Assembly: GCA_022360075.1 (NCBI GenBank)
Contig: JAKSDN010000645.1
Span: 1-6,400, forward strand
DNA from: Kiloniellales bacterium
GTDB lineage: Bacteria > Pseudomonadota > Alphaproteobacteria > Kiloniellales > JAKSDN01
Direction: 5' to 3'
Length of the DNA stretch: 6,400 nucleotides
Positions 1-5,431 of the stretch are shown in pieces (positions within the stretch are counted from its first letter, which is position 1; every line of letters starts with the position of its first letter). Both the position numbers and the translations under genes were made by a program. The notes beneath the pieces were generated by a model, which was not told the DNA's origin, searched no databases, and saw nothing but the letters and a program-made list of their open reading frames with translations.

Positions 1-648
1 CCACTCGCTCACGGCCTTGCTGGCCGGCCTGGCGGACATCCTCTCGAACCAGGCCGTGATTCGCGAGTGCTTCTTCCAGACCTGTTCCGGAATGATGTTG
101 CCGGCGTCGTGGGAGACGAGCTCGTGGAACGCGGCCAGATCGGCATAGCTGACCTCGTCGCCGCAAACATAGGCGCGGTCCTTGAGCCAATAGCTCTCCA
201 TGACGTCCATCGACTCGTAGAGAACGTGGTAGCCCTTCCGGCGCTCCGCCGTGAAATCCTTGTCCGAGCCGTAGATCATCGGCGCGAAGACGGTCCAGTG
301 GAACGCGCCCCCGCCCAGGCGCAGCGTGTAGGCATACCACTGCACGAACTGATTGATCTGCGCGCGTTCGCGCAACGTGGACCCGAACCAGTGGCTGGGA
401 CAGTCGAACTTTTCGTTCAGGTAGCGCCCGATGGCGACGTTCTCCCAAACGGTGAAATCGCCATCGACGAGGATCGGAACCTGTCCGGTGGGGTTGTACC
501 TGTCCCTGAATTCCTGCGTCTCGTTGATGTTCGTCGTGATGTCGACGACTTCGTCCTCGAAGGGGATATCGTTCTCGATCATGAACTGCCGTGCCGAGCG
601 ACAGGGCTGGGATGCGGGGTGATGCAGGTAGCGCAGCTTCGAACTCAT
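1..648 (-). CDS. dcmA: Dichloromethane dehalogenase-like theta-class glutathione S-transferase (partial, C-terminus beyond left edge)
   Basis: The frame is open from ATG at 648 to the window edge (216 codons). Family members are about 265-290 aa as I recall, so roughly 50-70 C-terminal residues are missing. The thioredoxin-like domain (about 1-82) contains HHPASQPCRS, with Ser13 as the expected glutathione-activating serine (Ser12 in DM11 numbering without Met). It also has the cis-Pro motif QVPILVDGDF (Pro58) and W-E-N-V-A-I at 68-73. The helical domain holds WYAYTLRLGGGAFHW (Trp118 matches the active-site-region Trp117 of DM11) and the N-capping box SYAD at 167-170. These motifs are those of DcmA, which converts dichloromethane to formaldehyde and HCl through S-chloromethylglutathione in the cytoplasm; ordinary theta GSTs share only SQPCR and VP. 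The divergent DcmR-like gene supports the call. One oddity is Asn70 where the family usually has Ser in the glutathione-binding E-S pair. Dehalogenase activity is inferred; another haloalkane could be the substrate. Confidence 0.85.
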   Translation of the reverse strand, partial: MSSKLRYLHHPASQPCRSARQFMIENDIPFEDEVVDITTNINETQEFRDRYNPTGQVPILVDGDFTVWENVAIGRYLNEKFDCPSHWFGSTLRERAQINQFVQWYAYTLRLGGGAFHWTVFAPMIYGSDKDFTAERRKGYHVLYESMDVMESYWLKDRAYVCGDEVSYADLAAFHELVSHDAGNIIPEQVWKKHSRITAWFERMSARPASKAVSEW

Positions 649-654
649 AGCGGT

Positions 655-662
655 CTCCTCCC
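655..662 (-). promoter_or_regulatory. Strong ribosome binding site of the dcmA-like gene
   Basis: On the minus strand the sequence GGGAGGAG lies 6 bases before the ATG at 648. It is a near-perfect Shine-Dalgarno site and fixes that start. It suggests efficient translation, which fits DCM dehalogenase, a slow enzyme made in large amounts in known methylotrophs. Confidence 0.75.
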
Positions 663-671
663 TGTTGACGG

Positions 672-697
672 GTGGATTCTTGAAAAGGTCGATCCAC
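672..697. repeat. Imperfectly supported inverted repeat GTGGAT-N14-ATCCAC in the dcmA-like leader
   Basis: The arms GTGGAT (672-677) and ATCCAC (692-697) are separated by 14 bases. They lie 24 to 49 bases before the ATG of the dehalogenase-like gene, just ahead of its ribosome binding site. It could be an operator or a leader hairpin. Arms of 6 bp could also occur by chance. Confidence 0.3.
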
Positions 698-820
698 TCC
701 GATTGTCGCTTTTGCCTGTGGTGGCCAGAACTGACCGGCAGGATGCGATTTCACCGCTTCCATCCGGTTTTGAGCCCCAAAAAAAGGTTAACAATGCTCG
801 ACACAGATCGTCAATCAGAT

Positions 821-842
821 TACAGGAAAGTACATCACTGTA
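821..842. repeat. Inverted repeat TACAG-N12-CTGTA before the dcmR-like gene
   Basis: The arms TACAG (821-825) and CTGTA (838-842) sit in the AT-rich stretch directly before the proposed TTG start of the regulator. The spacing places the arm centres 17 bases apart, less than two helical turns. It is a possible autoregulatory site, but the arms are short and the assignment is tentative. Confidence 0.3.
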
Positions 843-848
843 TAGGAC

Positions 849-857
849 AAGGTGAGG
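849..857 (+). promoter_or_regulatory. Ribosome binding site that favours the TTG start at 863
   Basis: AAGGTGAGG ends 5 bases before TTG 863. It is a better site than the AAAAAGG (781-787) in front of the upstream in-frame ATG at 794. It is one of two reasons, with the base composition, for choosing the downstream start. Confidence 0.5.
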
Positions 858-862
858 CACCG

Positions 863-1630
863 TTGGTCACGACCCGGCCCGACCCCAATTCGGATCTCCT
901 GAACATCAAGGAGGCCGCCGCCCTGCTGAAGGTCAGCGAGGCGTCGTTACGGCGTTGGACCAATGCGGGCCGGCTTGCCTGCCTGCGCCTGGGCGCCAAG
1001 CGCGAGCGCCGGTTCCGGCGCGCAGACCTGATGGCGTTCCTCGAAGAGCGCGAGGGGGCCGCGGCGCCGTCAGCCGCCGCTCGACCGAGCGAGGTGGTGC
1101 TGGAAGGCATCGCGATCGAGTACGGCAACCACATCTGCACCCTCTATGAGAACGATCTCGGCCGGCTCAAATGGTCGGTCCCCTTCCTCGCCGACGGACT
1201 GCGCCACGGCGAGGGCTGCTTTCTGATTGCCACGGAAGCGGTTCGCGACGAGATCCTAAGCCACATCGGCGAGGCCTATGACGGACTGCCGCAGGCCTTG
1301 GACCGAGGTCAGCTCGTTCTGAGCGACGGCATCGCCGACGGCGAAGCCATGTGCCGCTTCGTGGAGCACAGCCTGGTCATGGCGACCCGTTCGGGCCTGC
1401 GGTCCTTCAGGCTGCTCGGCGACATGACCTGGTGCTTGCACCAAGGCATGAACTACGACGAGCTGATCGCTTACGAGGTTCGCTATAACTACGCCGTCGC
1501 GCGCCAGTTCCCGCTGGTCAGCGTCTGCCAATACGATGTGCGCGATTTCTCCGGCCGCGCCGTCCTGAACGCGCTGAAGTGCCACGAGGACACCTTCAAC
1601 TACCCGCTTTCCCGCTTCCTGGCGCTGTAA
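863..1630 (+). CDS. dcmR: DcmR-like transcriptional regulator: helix-turn-helix plus MEDS sensory domain
   Basis: This protein is 255 aa from TTG 863, or 278 aa from ATG 794. I prefer TTG because the 23 extra codons are AT-rich, use codons rare here (ATA, GTA, TCA, AGG) and precede a good ribosome binding site. Residues 11-61 form an excisionase/MerR-type winged helix-turn-helix (LNIKEAAALLKVS..SLRRW, then a basic wing KRERRFRR). Residues about 86-250 match the MEDS domain (methanogen/methylotroph DcmR sensory): HICTLYEN at 90-97, FLADGLRHGEGCFLIAT, RLLGDMTW at 183-190, YE at 204-205 and CQYDVRDFSGRAV at 222-234, ending near His241. There is no Walker A motif, as expected for MEDS. DcmR represses dcmA in Methylobacterium DM4 until dichloromethane is present, and here too the gene is divergent from the dehalogenase. 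Repression of its neighbour is inferred; the inducer is unknown. No terminator with a T-run follows the stop. Confidence 0.85.
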   Translation: MVTTRPDPNSDLLNIKEAAALLKVSEASLRRWTNAGRLACLRLGAKRERRFRRADLMAFLEEREGAAAPSAAARPSEVVLEGIAIEYGNHICTLYENDLGRLKWSVPFLADGLRHGEGCFLIATEAVRDEILSHIGEAYDGLPQALDRGQLVLSDGIADGEAMCRFVEHSLVMATRSGLRSFRLLGDMTWCLHQGMNYDELIAYEVRYNYAVARQFPLVSVCQYDVRDFSGRAVLNALKCHEDTFNYPLSRFLAL

Positions 1631-1711
1631 GCCCTGGCGTATCGCGGTGTCGCGCCCCTGAGAGTCTAACTCGAAACGAATTCTGTAAGATCAATAAGTT
1701 GCCACACTCAG

Positions 1712-1802
1712 TTTGTCATCACCGGGCTTGACCCGGTGATCCAGAGTGGCGCCCGGGTCAAGCGATGTCTGGATTGCCGGATCAAGTCCGGTAGATGACA
1801 AA
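1712..1802. repeat. Palindromic intergenic repeat of alphaproteobacterial type
   Basis: The outer arms TTTGTCATC (1712-1720) and GATGACAAA (1794-1802) are perfect inverted copies. Inside them, 1721-1744 and 1769-1792 are imperfect inverted copies of each other. Each half also folds locally: ATCACCGGG / CCCGGTGAT (1718-1726, 1732-1740) is a perfect 9 bp stem with a 5-base loop, and CCGGA / TCCGG (1777-1781, 1787-1791) is a second. Elements with the CCGGGCTTGACCCGG core are familiar between genes in many alphaproteobacteria (recollection, not searched). It lies between the 3' ends of two convergent genes, where it could limit read-through from both sides. There is no T-run after either stem, so it is not a standard intrinsic terminator. 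The rest of the gap, 1631-1711 and 1803-1866, shows nothing I can name. Confidence 0.85.
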
Positions 1803-1866
1803 GGGTCCGACCGACGCCGTATGCGGCTCCTGGCGGACCGTCGGGCGAGAAGGATACTCAAGCCGC

Positions 1867-2970
1867 TCACTTGACGTCAGCAACCAGCGTTTCCGCGCGG
1901 GCGATCACCTCGTCCTGCCAGGGCTCGAGCTCTTGCCCCGCGAGGGTCGCCAGATAGTCCGGGAGGTAGGGATCTTCGGCCGGCGTCCTGTGTCCCGACA
2001 GGGTCTCGACCGTCGCCAGGCCGCACCAGGGAACGTAGACCTGGGAATAGCCGCCCTCGTGGCACATGAGCAGACGCCCCCCGCAGAGCCGGTCGGCCGC
2101 TTCCATGAGCACGCCGGTCATCGCTCGAAAGGTCTCCGAGGTGCACATCTGCCGACCGAGCGGGTCCATGGCGTTGGCATCGAAGCCGGACGGCACGACG
2201 ATCACGTCGGGCTTGAAACGCTCGAGCGCGGGCACCACCACGCGCCGGACGGTCTCGACATAGGCCCCGTGCCCCGAGCCGGCGGGCAGCGGCACGTTGA
2301 TGTTGTAGCCCATGCCCGGTCCGGTGCCGCGCTCGTCCATGCCGCCGCTGTCCTGCGGGTAATAGTTGTCCTGATGCAAGCTGATCGTCAGCACGTCGTC
2401 CCGGTCGTAGAAGGCCTTTTGCGCGCCGTTGCCGTGGTGGACATCCCAGTCGAAGGTCGCGACGCGCTGCAGCCCCCGCTCGGCGAAGCCGTGCAGGACG
2501 GCGATCACCACGTTAGCGAAAATGCAGAAGCCGCGCCCGCGGTCGGCCTCGGCGTGATGGCCCGGCGGCCGGTTGAGCACGTAGGCGTTGCCGACGCTGC
2601 CTGCCAAGACCGCGTCGAGCCCGACGATGCATCCGCCGGCGGACAGCCGTGCGATGTCGAAGCTGTCGGGGCCGATCGGCGCCAGCTCTCCGGCATCGCC
2701 GTAGCCGGCCTCGCTCATCTCCTTCACGGCCTTGAGGTAGTCCGGCGTGTGAAAGCGCAGCAGCTCGTCCTCGCTGGCGTGGCGCGGCGTCAGCGGTGCG
2801 AGCTGTTCGGCGAGTCCGGAAACCTCGATCAGCGAGCGGAAGCGGCGCTTCGAGGGCACGCTCTCGATGTGGTTGTCCGGCTCCACGTATCCCCCGGCCG
2901 GAATCTGCCCGGCCGCGATGCCGGTGGAATGCCACATGTAGCGTTCATGCCAAAGGAAACCGGTCGCCAT
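1867..2970 (-). CDS. Class II histone-deacetylase-like zinc amidohydrolase (HDAC/acetylpolyamine aminohydrolase superfamily)
   Basis: This 367 aa protein matches the usual 340-370 aa of bacterial HDAC-like amidohydrolases, and all catalytic elements are present. RPPGHHA carries the His pair (138-139), and FDWDVHHGNG (173-182) carries zinc ligands Asp176 and His178. PSGFDANAMDPLG holds the third ligand Asp264, and HEGGYS (304-309) the transition-state Tyr308. The form GFDANxxDPLG and the GFCIFAN motif point to the class II-like branch, as in Bordetella HDAH. Such enzymes remove acetyl or other short acyl groups from amines (polyamines, acyl-lysine-like or xenobiotic amides) in the cytoplasm; the substrate here is not known. 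No signal peptide is visible. The start at 2970 follows GGAG at 8 bases. It is divergent from the amidase operon across a palindrome-bearing gap, which suggests joint control. Confidence 0.92.
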   Translation of the reverse strand: MATGFLWHERYMWHSTGIAAGQIPAGGYVEPDNHIESVPSKRRFRSLIEVSGLAEQLAPLTPRHASEDELLRFHTPDYLKAVKEMSEAGYGDAGELAPIGPDSFDIARLSAGGCIVGLDAVLAGSVGNAYVLNRPPGHHAEADRGRGFCIFANVVIAVLHGFAERGLQRVATFDWDVHHGNGAQKAFYDRDDVLTISLHQDNYYPQDSGGMDERGTGPGMGYNINVPLPAGSGHGAYVETVRRVVVPALERFKPDVIVVPSGFDANAMDPLGRQMCTSETFRAMTGVLMEAADRLCGGRLLMCHEGGYSQVYVPWCGLATVETLSGHRTPAEDPYLPDYLATLAGQELEPWQDEVIARAETLVADVK

Positions 2971-3072
2971 GCTTCGCGCTCCGCTACCTGTCGGACGTCG
3001 AGCGGCCTTCGCCCCCTCGCCGCGCCGAGACCATCTCTTCCAAGCCCGAGTGGGTGAATTAACCAGGCAAAT

Positions 3073-3102
3073 TTAACATTTTCAGTCAATAGAGGTTATG
3101 CT
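3073..3102 (+). promoter_or_regulatory. Candidate sigma-70-type promoter of the amidase operon
   Basis: TTAACA (3073-3078, 5 of 6 to the -35 consensus), an 18-base spacer and TATGCT (3097-3102, 4 of 6 to the -10) would start transcription near 3109. That leaves a leader of about 68 bases before the amidase ATG. The -10 lies inside the palindrome, so a protein bound there would block it. Confidence 0.45.
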
Positions 3103-3109
3103 CTATTGA
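3086..3109. promoter_or_regulatory. Perfect 9+9 bp inverted repeat, probable operator
   Basis: TCAATAGAG (3086-3094), a 6-base spacer GTTATG and CTCTATTGA (3101-3109) form an exact inverted repeat in an AT-rich gap. It is 24 bases long overall, the size expected for a dimeric repressor site. It overlaps the candidate -10 of the amidase operon and the possible minus-strand -35 of the deacetylase gene. The DeoR-type regulator encoded two genes downstream is the natural candidate to bind it; this is an inference. No T-run follows, so a terminator is unlikely. Confidence 0.65.
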
Positions 3110-3176
3110 ACCAGGATGCAAACCGAACCGCGCCAGGCTCCTATCATATCTGAATCTCGCTTAGAAACTGGCAAAC

Positions 3177-4616
3177 ATGAACATCCAGATGACGGCGCCG
3201 AACCAAATGACAGCTCGGGAGATGGCTGCCGCCATAAGGGACGGCCGGGCCACCAGTGTCGATCTGGTATCAAGCTGCATCGAAACCGTCAAAAGCCACA
3301 ATAAAACAGTCAACGCCTTCTGCCAGCTCTGGGAGACCGAAGCCCTCGCCGCCGCCGAAGCCACCGACCGCGCCCGGGCCCAGGGCAAGGACCTGAGGCC
3401 GCTCGAGGGCGTGCCCGTTGCGGTCAAGGACCTGCTGGACATGGCGGGGACCCGCACGGAACGCGGTAGCCGGCTCTACCAAGGCGCGGTCTCGCAGCGC
3501 GACGCGCCGGCGGTTCGTCGGCTCAAGGCGACGGGCGCCATCTTCATCGGCAAGACCACGACCTCGGAGCTCGGCTGGACCGGCGCCGGCCGCTCGCCGC
3601 TCGCCGGCGCGACGCGGACGCCCTGGAACCCGGCGCTCACAAGCGGCGGCTCCTCCGCCGGCTCGGCCGCGGCTCTCGCCGCGCGCATGGTACCGCTGGC
3701 TCTCGGCTCCGACGCCGGCGGTTCGGTGCGCATTCCGGCCGCCTTCTGCGGTGTGTTCGCACTCAAAGGCCATCTCGGCCGCATCCCTCACGCGCCCTGG
3801 TCGGCGACGGAGAGCTTGAGCTGCGTCGGTCCCATGAGCCTGTCGGTCGACGACAGCGCGCTCGCCTTCGACCTTCTCAAAGGCCCGGATCCTAGGGACC
3901 ACCTGAGCCTGCCCGCCGAGGACGAGAGCTACCTCGACGCCTGCGACCGGCCGCTGGACGGCCTTCGGCTCGGCTTTGCCGAGACGCTATTCGGCGTCTC
4001 CGTAGAGCCGGCCGTAGCGGAGACCGTCGCGCAGGCGGTGGAGCGCATCGCGGCTTCCCTGCCGGTGCGGCTGAGCCGCACCGCGCCCGACTGGCCCGAC
4101 ATGACCGACGTCTTCGAGATCCTTTGGACGGTCGGCCGCGGCCACACCAACCGCGACCGCGCGGCGGGCCGGCTCGATACGCTCGACCCGGGGCTTGCAC
4201 GCATGATCTCCGAATGCGAGCGTTTCTCGGCGCGCGACTACGTGATGGCGCTGAAAGCGCGAGCCGATTTCACGGCGCAGGTCGGAACCCTCTTCGAAGA
4301 GATCGATCTCTTGCTGCTTCCCACCATGCCGGTCTTGCCCTTCCCGGCCGATAGTCCCGGACCGCCGGAGCGGATGACCGGCCGCCTCGTCGACTGGGCG
4401 GACTGGACCCCCTTCACGCATCCTTTCAACCTGACCATGCAGCCGGCGGCGTCCCTGCCCTGCGGCTTTACCGCGGCGGGGCTGCCCGTCGGCCTGCAGA
4501 TCGTCGGACCCCGCTTCGGGGAAGCGGCGATCTTTCGGCTTGCGGCCGCGGTCGAACGGCTGATGCCCTGGCGGGATCGCCTGCCGCCCTTGCTTTCGGC
4601 CGGGGACGAGGGCTAG
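3177..4616 (+). CDS. Amidase-signature family amidohydrolase
   Basis: This 479 aa protein has the normal length for a stand-alone amidase-signature enzyme. The catalytic Lys-cisSer-Ser triad is complete: Lys84 in GVPVAVKDL, Ser159 in SGGSSAGS and nucleophile Ser183 in GSDAGGSVRIP. The spacings of 75 and 24 residues equal those of fatty acid amide hydrolase (142, 217, 241). The C-terminal THPFNLTMQPAASLPCGF and GLPVGLQIVGPR segments are also typical. The family hydrolyses linear amides to acid and amine or ammonia. Substrate-specific assignments such as biuret, allophanate or aryl acylamide cannot be made from these motifs. No gatB or gatC lies nearby, so a role as GatA is unlikely. The ATG at 3177 has only a weak ribosome binding site; ATG 3189 is an alternative. 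It is the first gene of a three-gene operon, divergent from another amide-cleaving enzyme. Confidence 0.9.
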   Translation: MNIQMTAPNQMTAREMAAAIRDGRATSVDLVSSCIETVKSHNKTVNAFCQLWETEALAAAEATDRARAQGKDLRPLEGVPVAVKDLLDMAGTRTERGSRLYQGAVSQRDAPAVRRLKATGAIFIGKTTTSELGWTGAGRSPLAGATRTPWNPALTSGGSSAGSAAALAARMVPLALGSDAGGSVRIPAAFCGVFALKGHLGRIPHAPWSATESLSCVGPMSLSVDDSALAFDLLKGPDPRDHLSLPAEDESYLDACDRPLDGLRLGFAETLFGVSVEPAVAETVAQAVERIAASLPVRLSRTAPDWPDMTDVFEILWTVGRGHTNRDRAAGRLDTLDPGLARMISECERFSARDYVMALKARADFTAQVGTLFEEIDLLLLPTMPVLPFPADSPGPPERMTGRLVDWADWTPFTHPFNLTMQPAASLPCGFTAAGLPVGLQIVGPRFGEAAIFRLAAAVERLMPWRDRLPPLLSAGDEG

Positions 4617-4623
4617 GCCGGCG

Positions 4624-5412
4624 ATGTCCGTCACCAGCGAGGGCCGCCGGGCACAGATCATGACCCTGATCAAGGATCAGGGGCGCATCTCCGTGCCGGC
4701 GCTGGCCGAGCAGATGAAGGTCTCGCAGGAGACGATCCGGCGCGACCTCAAGCTGCTGGAAGAATCCGGCAGCCTGAGGCGCGTCCACGGCGGTGCCGTC
4801 CTGCCGAGCCTGCTGATCGAGCAGCCGGTGACCGAGCGGCTGGGCCTGCACCGCGTGGCCAAGGATCGGATCGCCGCCAAGGCCGTCGAGCTGATCCAAG
4901 AGGATATGTCGCTCTTCCTCGACCCGAGCTCCACGGCGATCGCGCTCGCCCATGCCCTGGTCGGCTTTCACAAGCTCACCATCGTGACCAACTCCCTCGA
5001 GGTCGCGCGGATCGTCGGCGAGCGCTCGAGCAACCGGCTCATCGTCATCGGCGGGCTCTACAAGCGGGAGGACGCGGCCATGTTCGGCTTCGATCCGCCG
5101 GTCCAGTCGGCGCGCTATCGCTACGACATCGTCTTCAGCGGCATAGCGGCGATCACCGCCGGCCACGGCCTGATGGACTACGAAGAGGAGGAGGCGCAGT
5201 TGCGCCGCGCGCTCGTGCCGGCGGCGCGCCGCTACGTCATCCTGGCCGACAAGAGCAAGTTCAATTGCATGGCCTTCATCCAGGCGCTCACCTTCGACGA
5301 CGTCACGGACCTGATCACCGACGAGGCACCGCCGCGCGACATTGTAGAGGCGCTGGGGACCGCCGACGTGACGCTTCACCTGGCGGGCCGGCGACACCGG
5401 TCGGCCGACTAG
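4624..5412 (+). CDS. DeoR/GlpR-family transcriptional regulator
   Basis: The protein is 262 aa, near the usual 250-260 aa of the family. Residues 6-61 are the DeoR winged helix-turn-helix (RRAQIMTLIKDQGRISV, then VSQETIRRDLKLLEESG and the hallmark RRVHGGAVLP). Residues about 77-235 are the DeoRC sensor domain, related to ribose-5-phosphate isomerase. It shows LDPSSTA at 99-105 (usually LDSGST-like), VTNS at 121-124, the GG of IGGLYKRE and ADKSKF at 208-213. Such proteins are mostly repressors released by a phosphorylated metabolite. The gene begins 7 bases after the amidase stop, so it is co-transcribed and probably translationally coupled. A kinase-fold gene follows, and this fits a sensor that responds to a phosphorylated compound. 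The palindrome at 3086-3109 is its most likely target here. Confidence 0.93.
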   Translation: MSVTSEGRRAQIMTLIKDQGRISVPALAEQMKVSQETIRRDLKLLEESGSLRRVHGGAVLPSLLIEQPVTERLGLHRVAKDRIAAKAVELIQEDMSLFLDPSSTAIALAHALVGFHKLTIVTNSLEVARIVGERSSNRLIVIGGLYKREDAAMFGFDPPVQSARYRYDIVFSGIAAITAGHGLMDYEEEEAQLRRALVPAARRYVILADKSKFNCMAFIQALTFDDVTDLITDEAPPRDIVEALGTADVTLHLAGRRHRSAD

Positions 5413-5431
5413 AGATAGGGGTCGGATAGCG

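Larger units (their letters stand above)
649..862. promoter_or_regulatory. Divergent control region between the dcmA-like and dcmR-like genes
   Basis: This non-coding gap must hold both promoters. Its composition falls sharply towards the regulator: positions 781-850 are about 37% GC against clearly higher values in the genes. A possible minus-strand promoter is TTGACG (809-814), a 17-base spacer and TTAACC (786-791). The -35 is good and the -10 poor. Inverted repeats at 672-697 and 821-842 are listed separately. In Methylobacterium DM4 the repressor DcmR acts on the equivalent divergent region; its use here is an inference. Confidence 0.6.
2971..3176. promoter_or_regulatory. Divergent promoter region between the deacetylase gene and the amidase operon
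   Basis: No gene is seen here. Positions 3058-3176 are notably AT-rich relative to the flanking genes. The region must supply the promoters for both directions. It contains the perfect palindrome at 3086-3109 and the candidate promoter at 3073-3102. On the minus strand TTGACT (3084-3089) is a possible -35 for the deacetylase gene; no convincing -10 follows at normal spacing. Confidence 0.6.

Noticed and set aside
67..855. A 262-codon open frame on the plus strand covering the GST gene and the intergenic gap
   Set aside because: It is antisense to the dcmA-like gene, crosses the control region and ends inside the regulator leader. It has no family resemblance and no ribosome binding site of note.
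1718..1740. Strong 9-bp hairpin as an intrinsic terminator of the dcmR-like gene
   Set aside because: No T-run follows on either strand, and the hairpin is part of a larger palindromic repeat 88 bases beyond the stop. Some attenuation of transcription is possible but is not supported as a standard terminator.
1712..1802. Terminal inverted repeats of a small transposon (MITE)
   Set aside because: No flanking target-site duplication is evident, and the CCGGGCTTGACCCGG-type core matches a common static intergenic repeat class.
1795..3057. A 420-codon open frame on the plus strand
   Set aside because: It lies antisense to the HDAC-like gene, whose catalytic motifs are all intact. The plus-strand translation shows no recognisable domain and is a product of high GC content.
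3987..5397. Long minus-strand open frames opposite the amidase and DeoR genes
   Set aside because: Both plus-strand genes have complete family motifs and operon-like spacing. The minus-strand translations are Arg- and Gly-rich shadow products.
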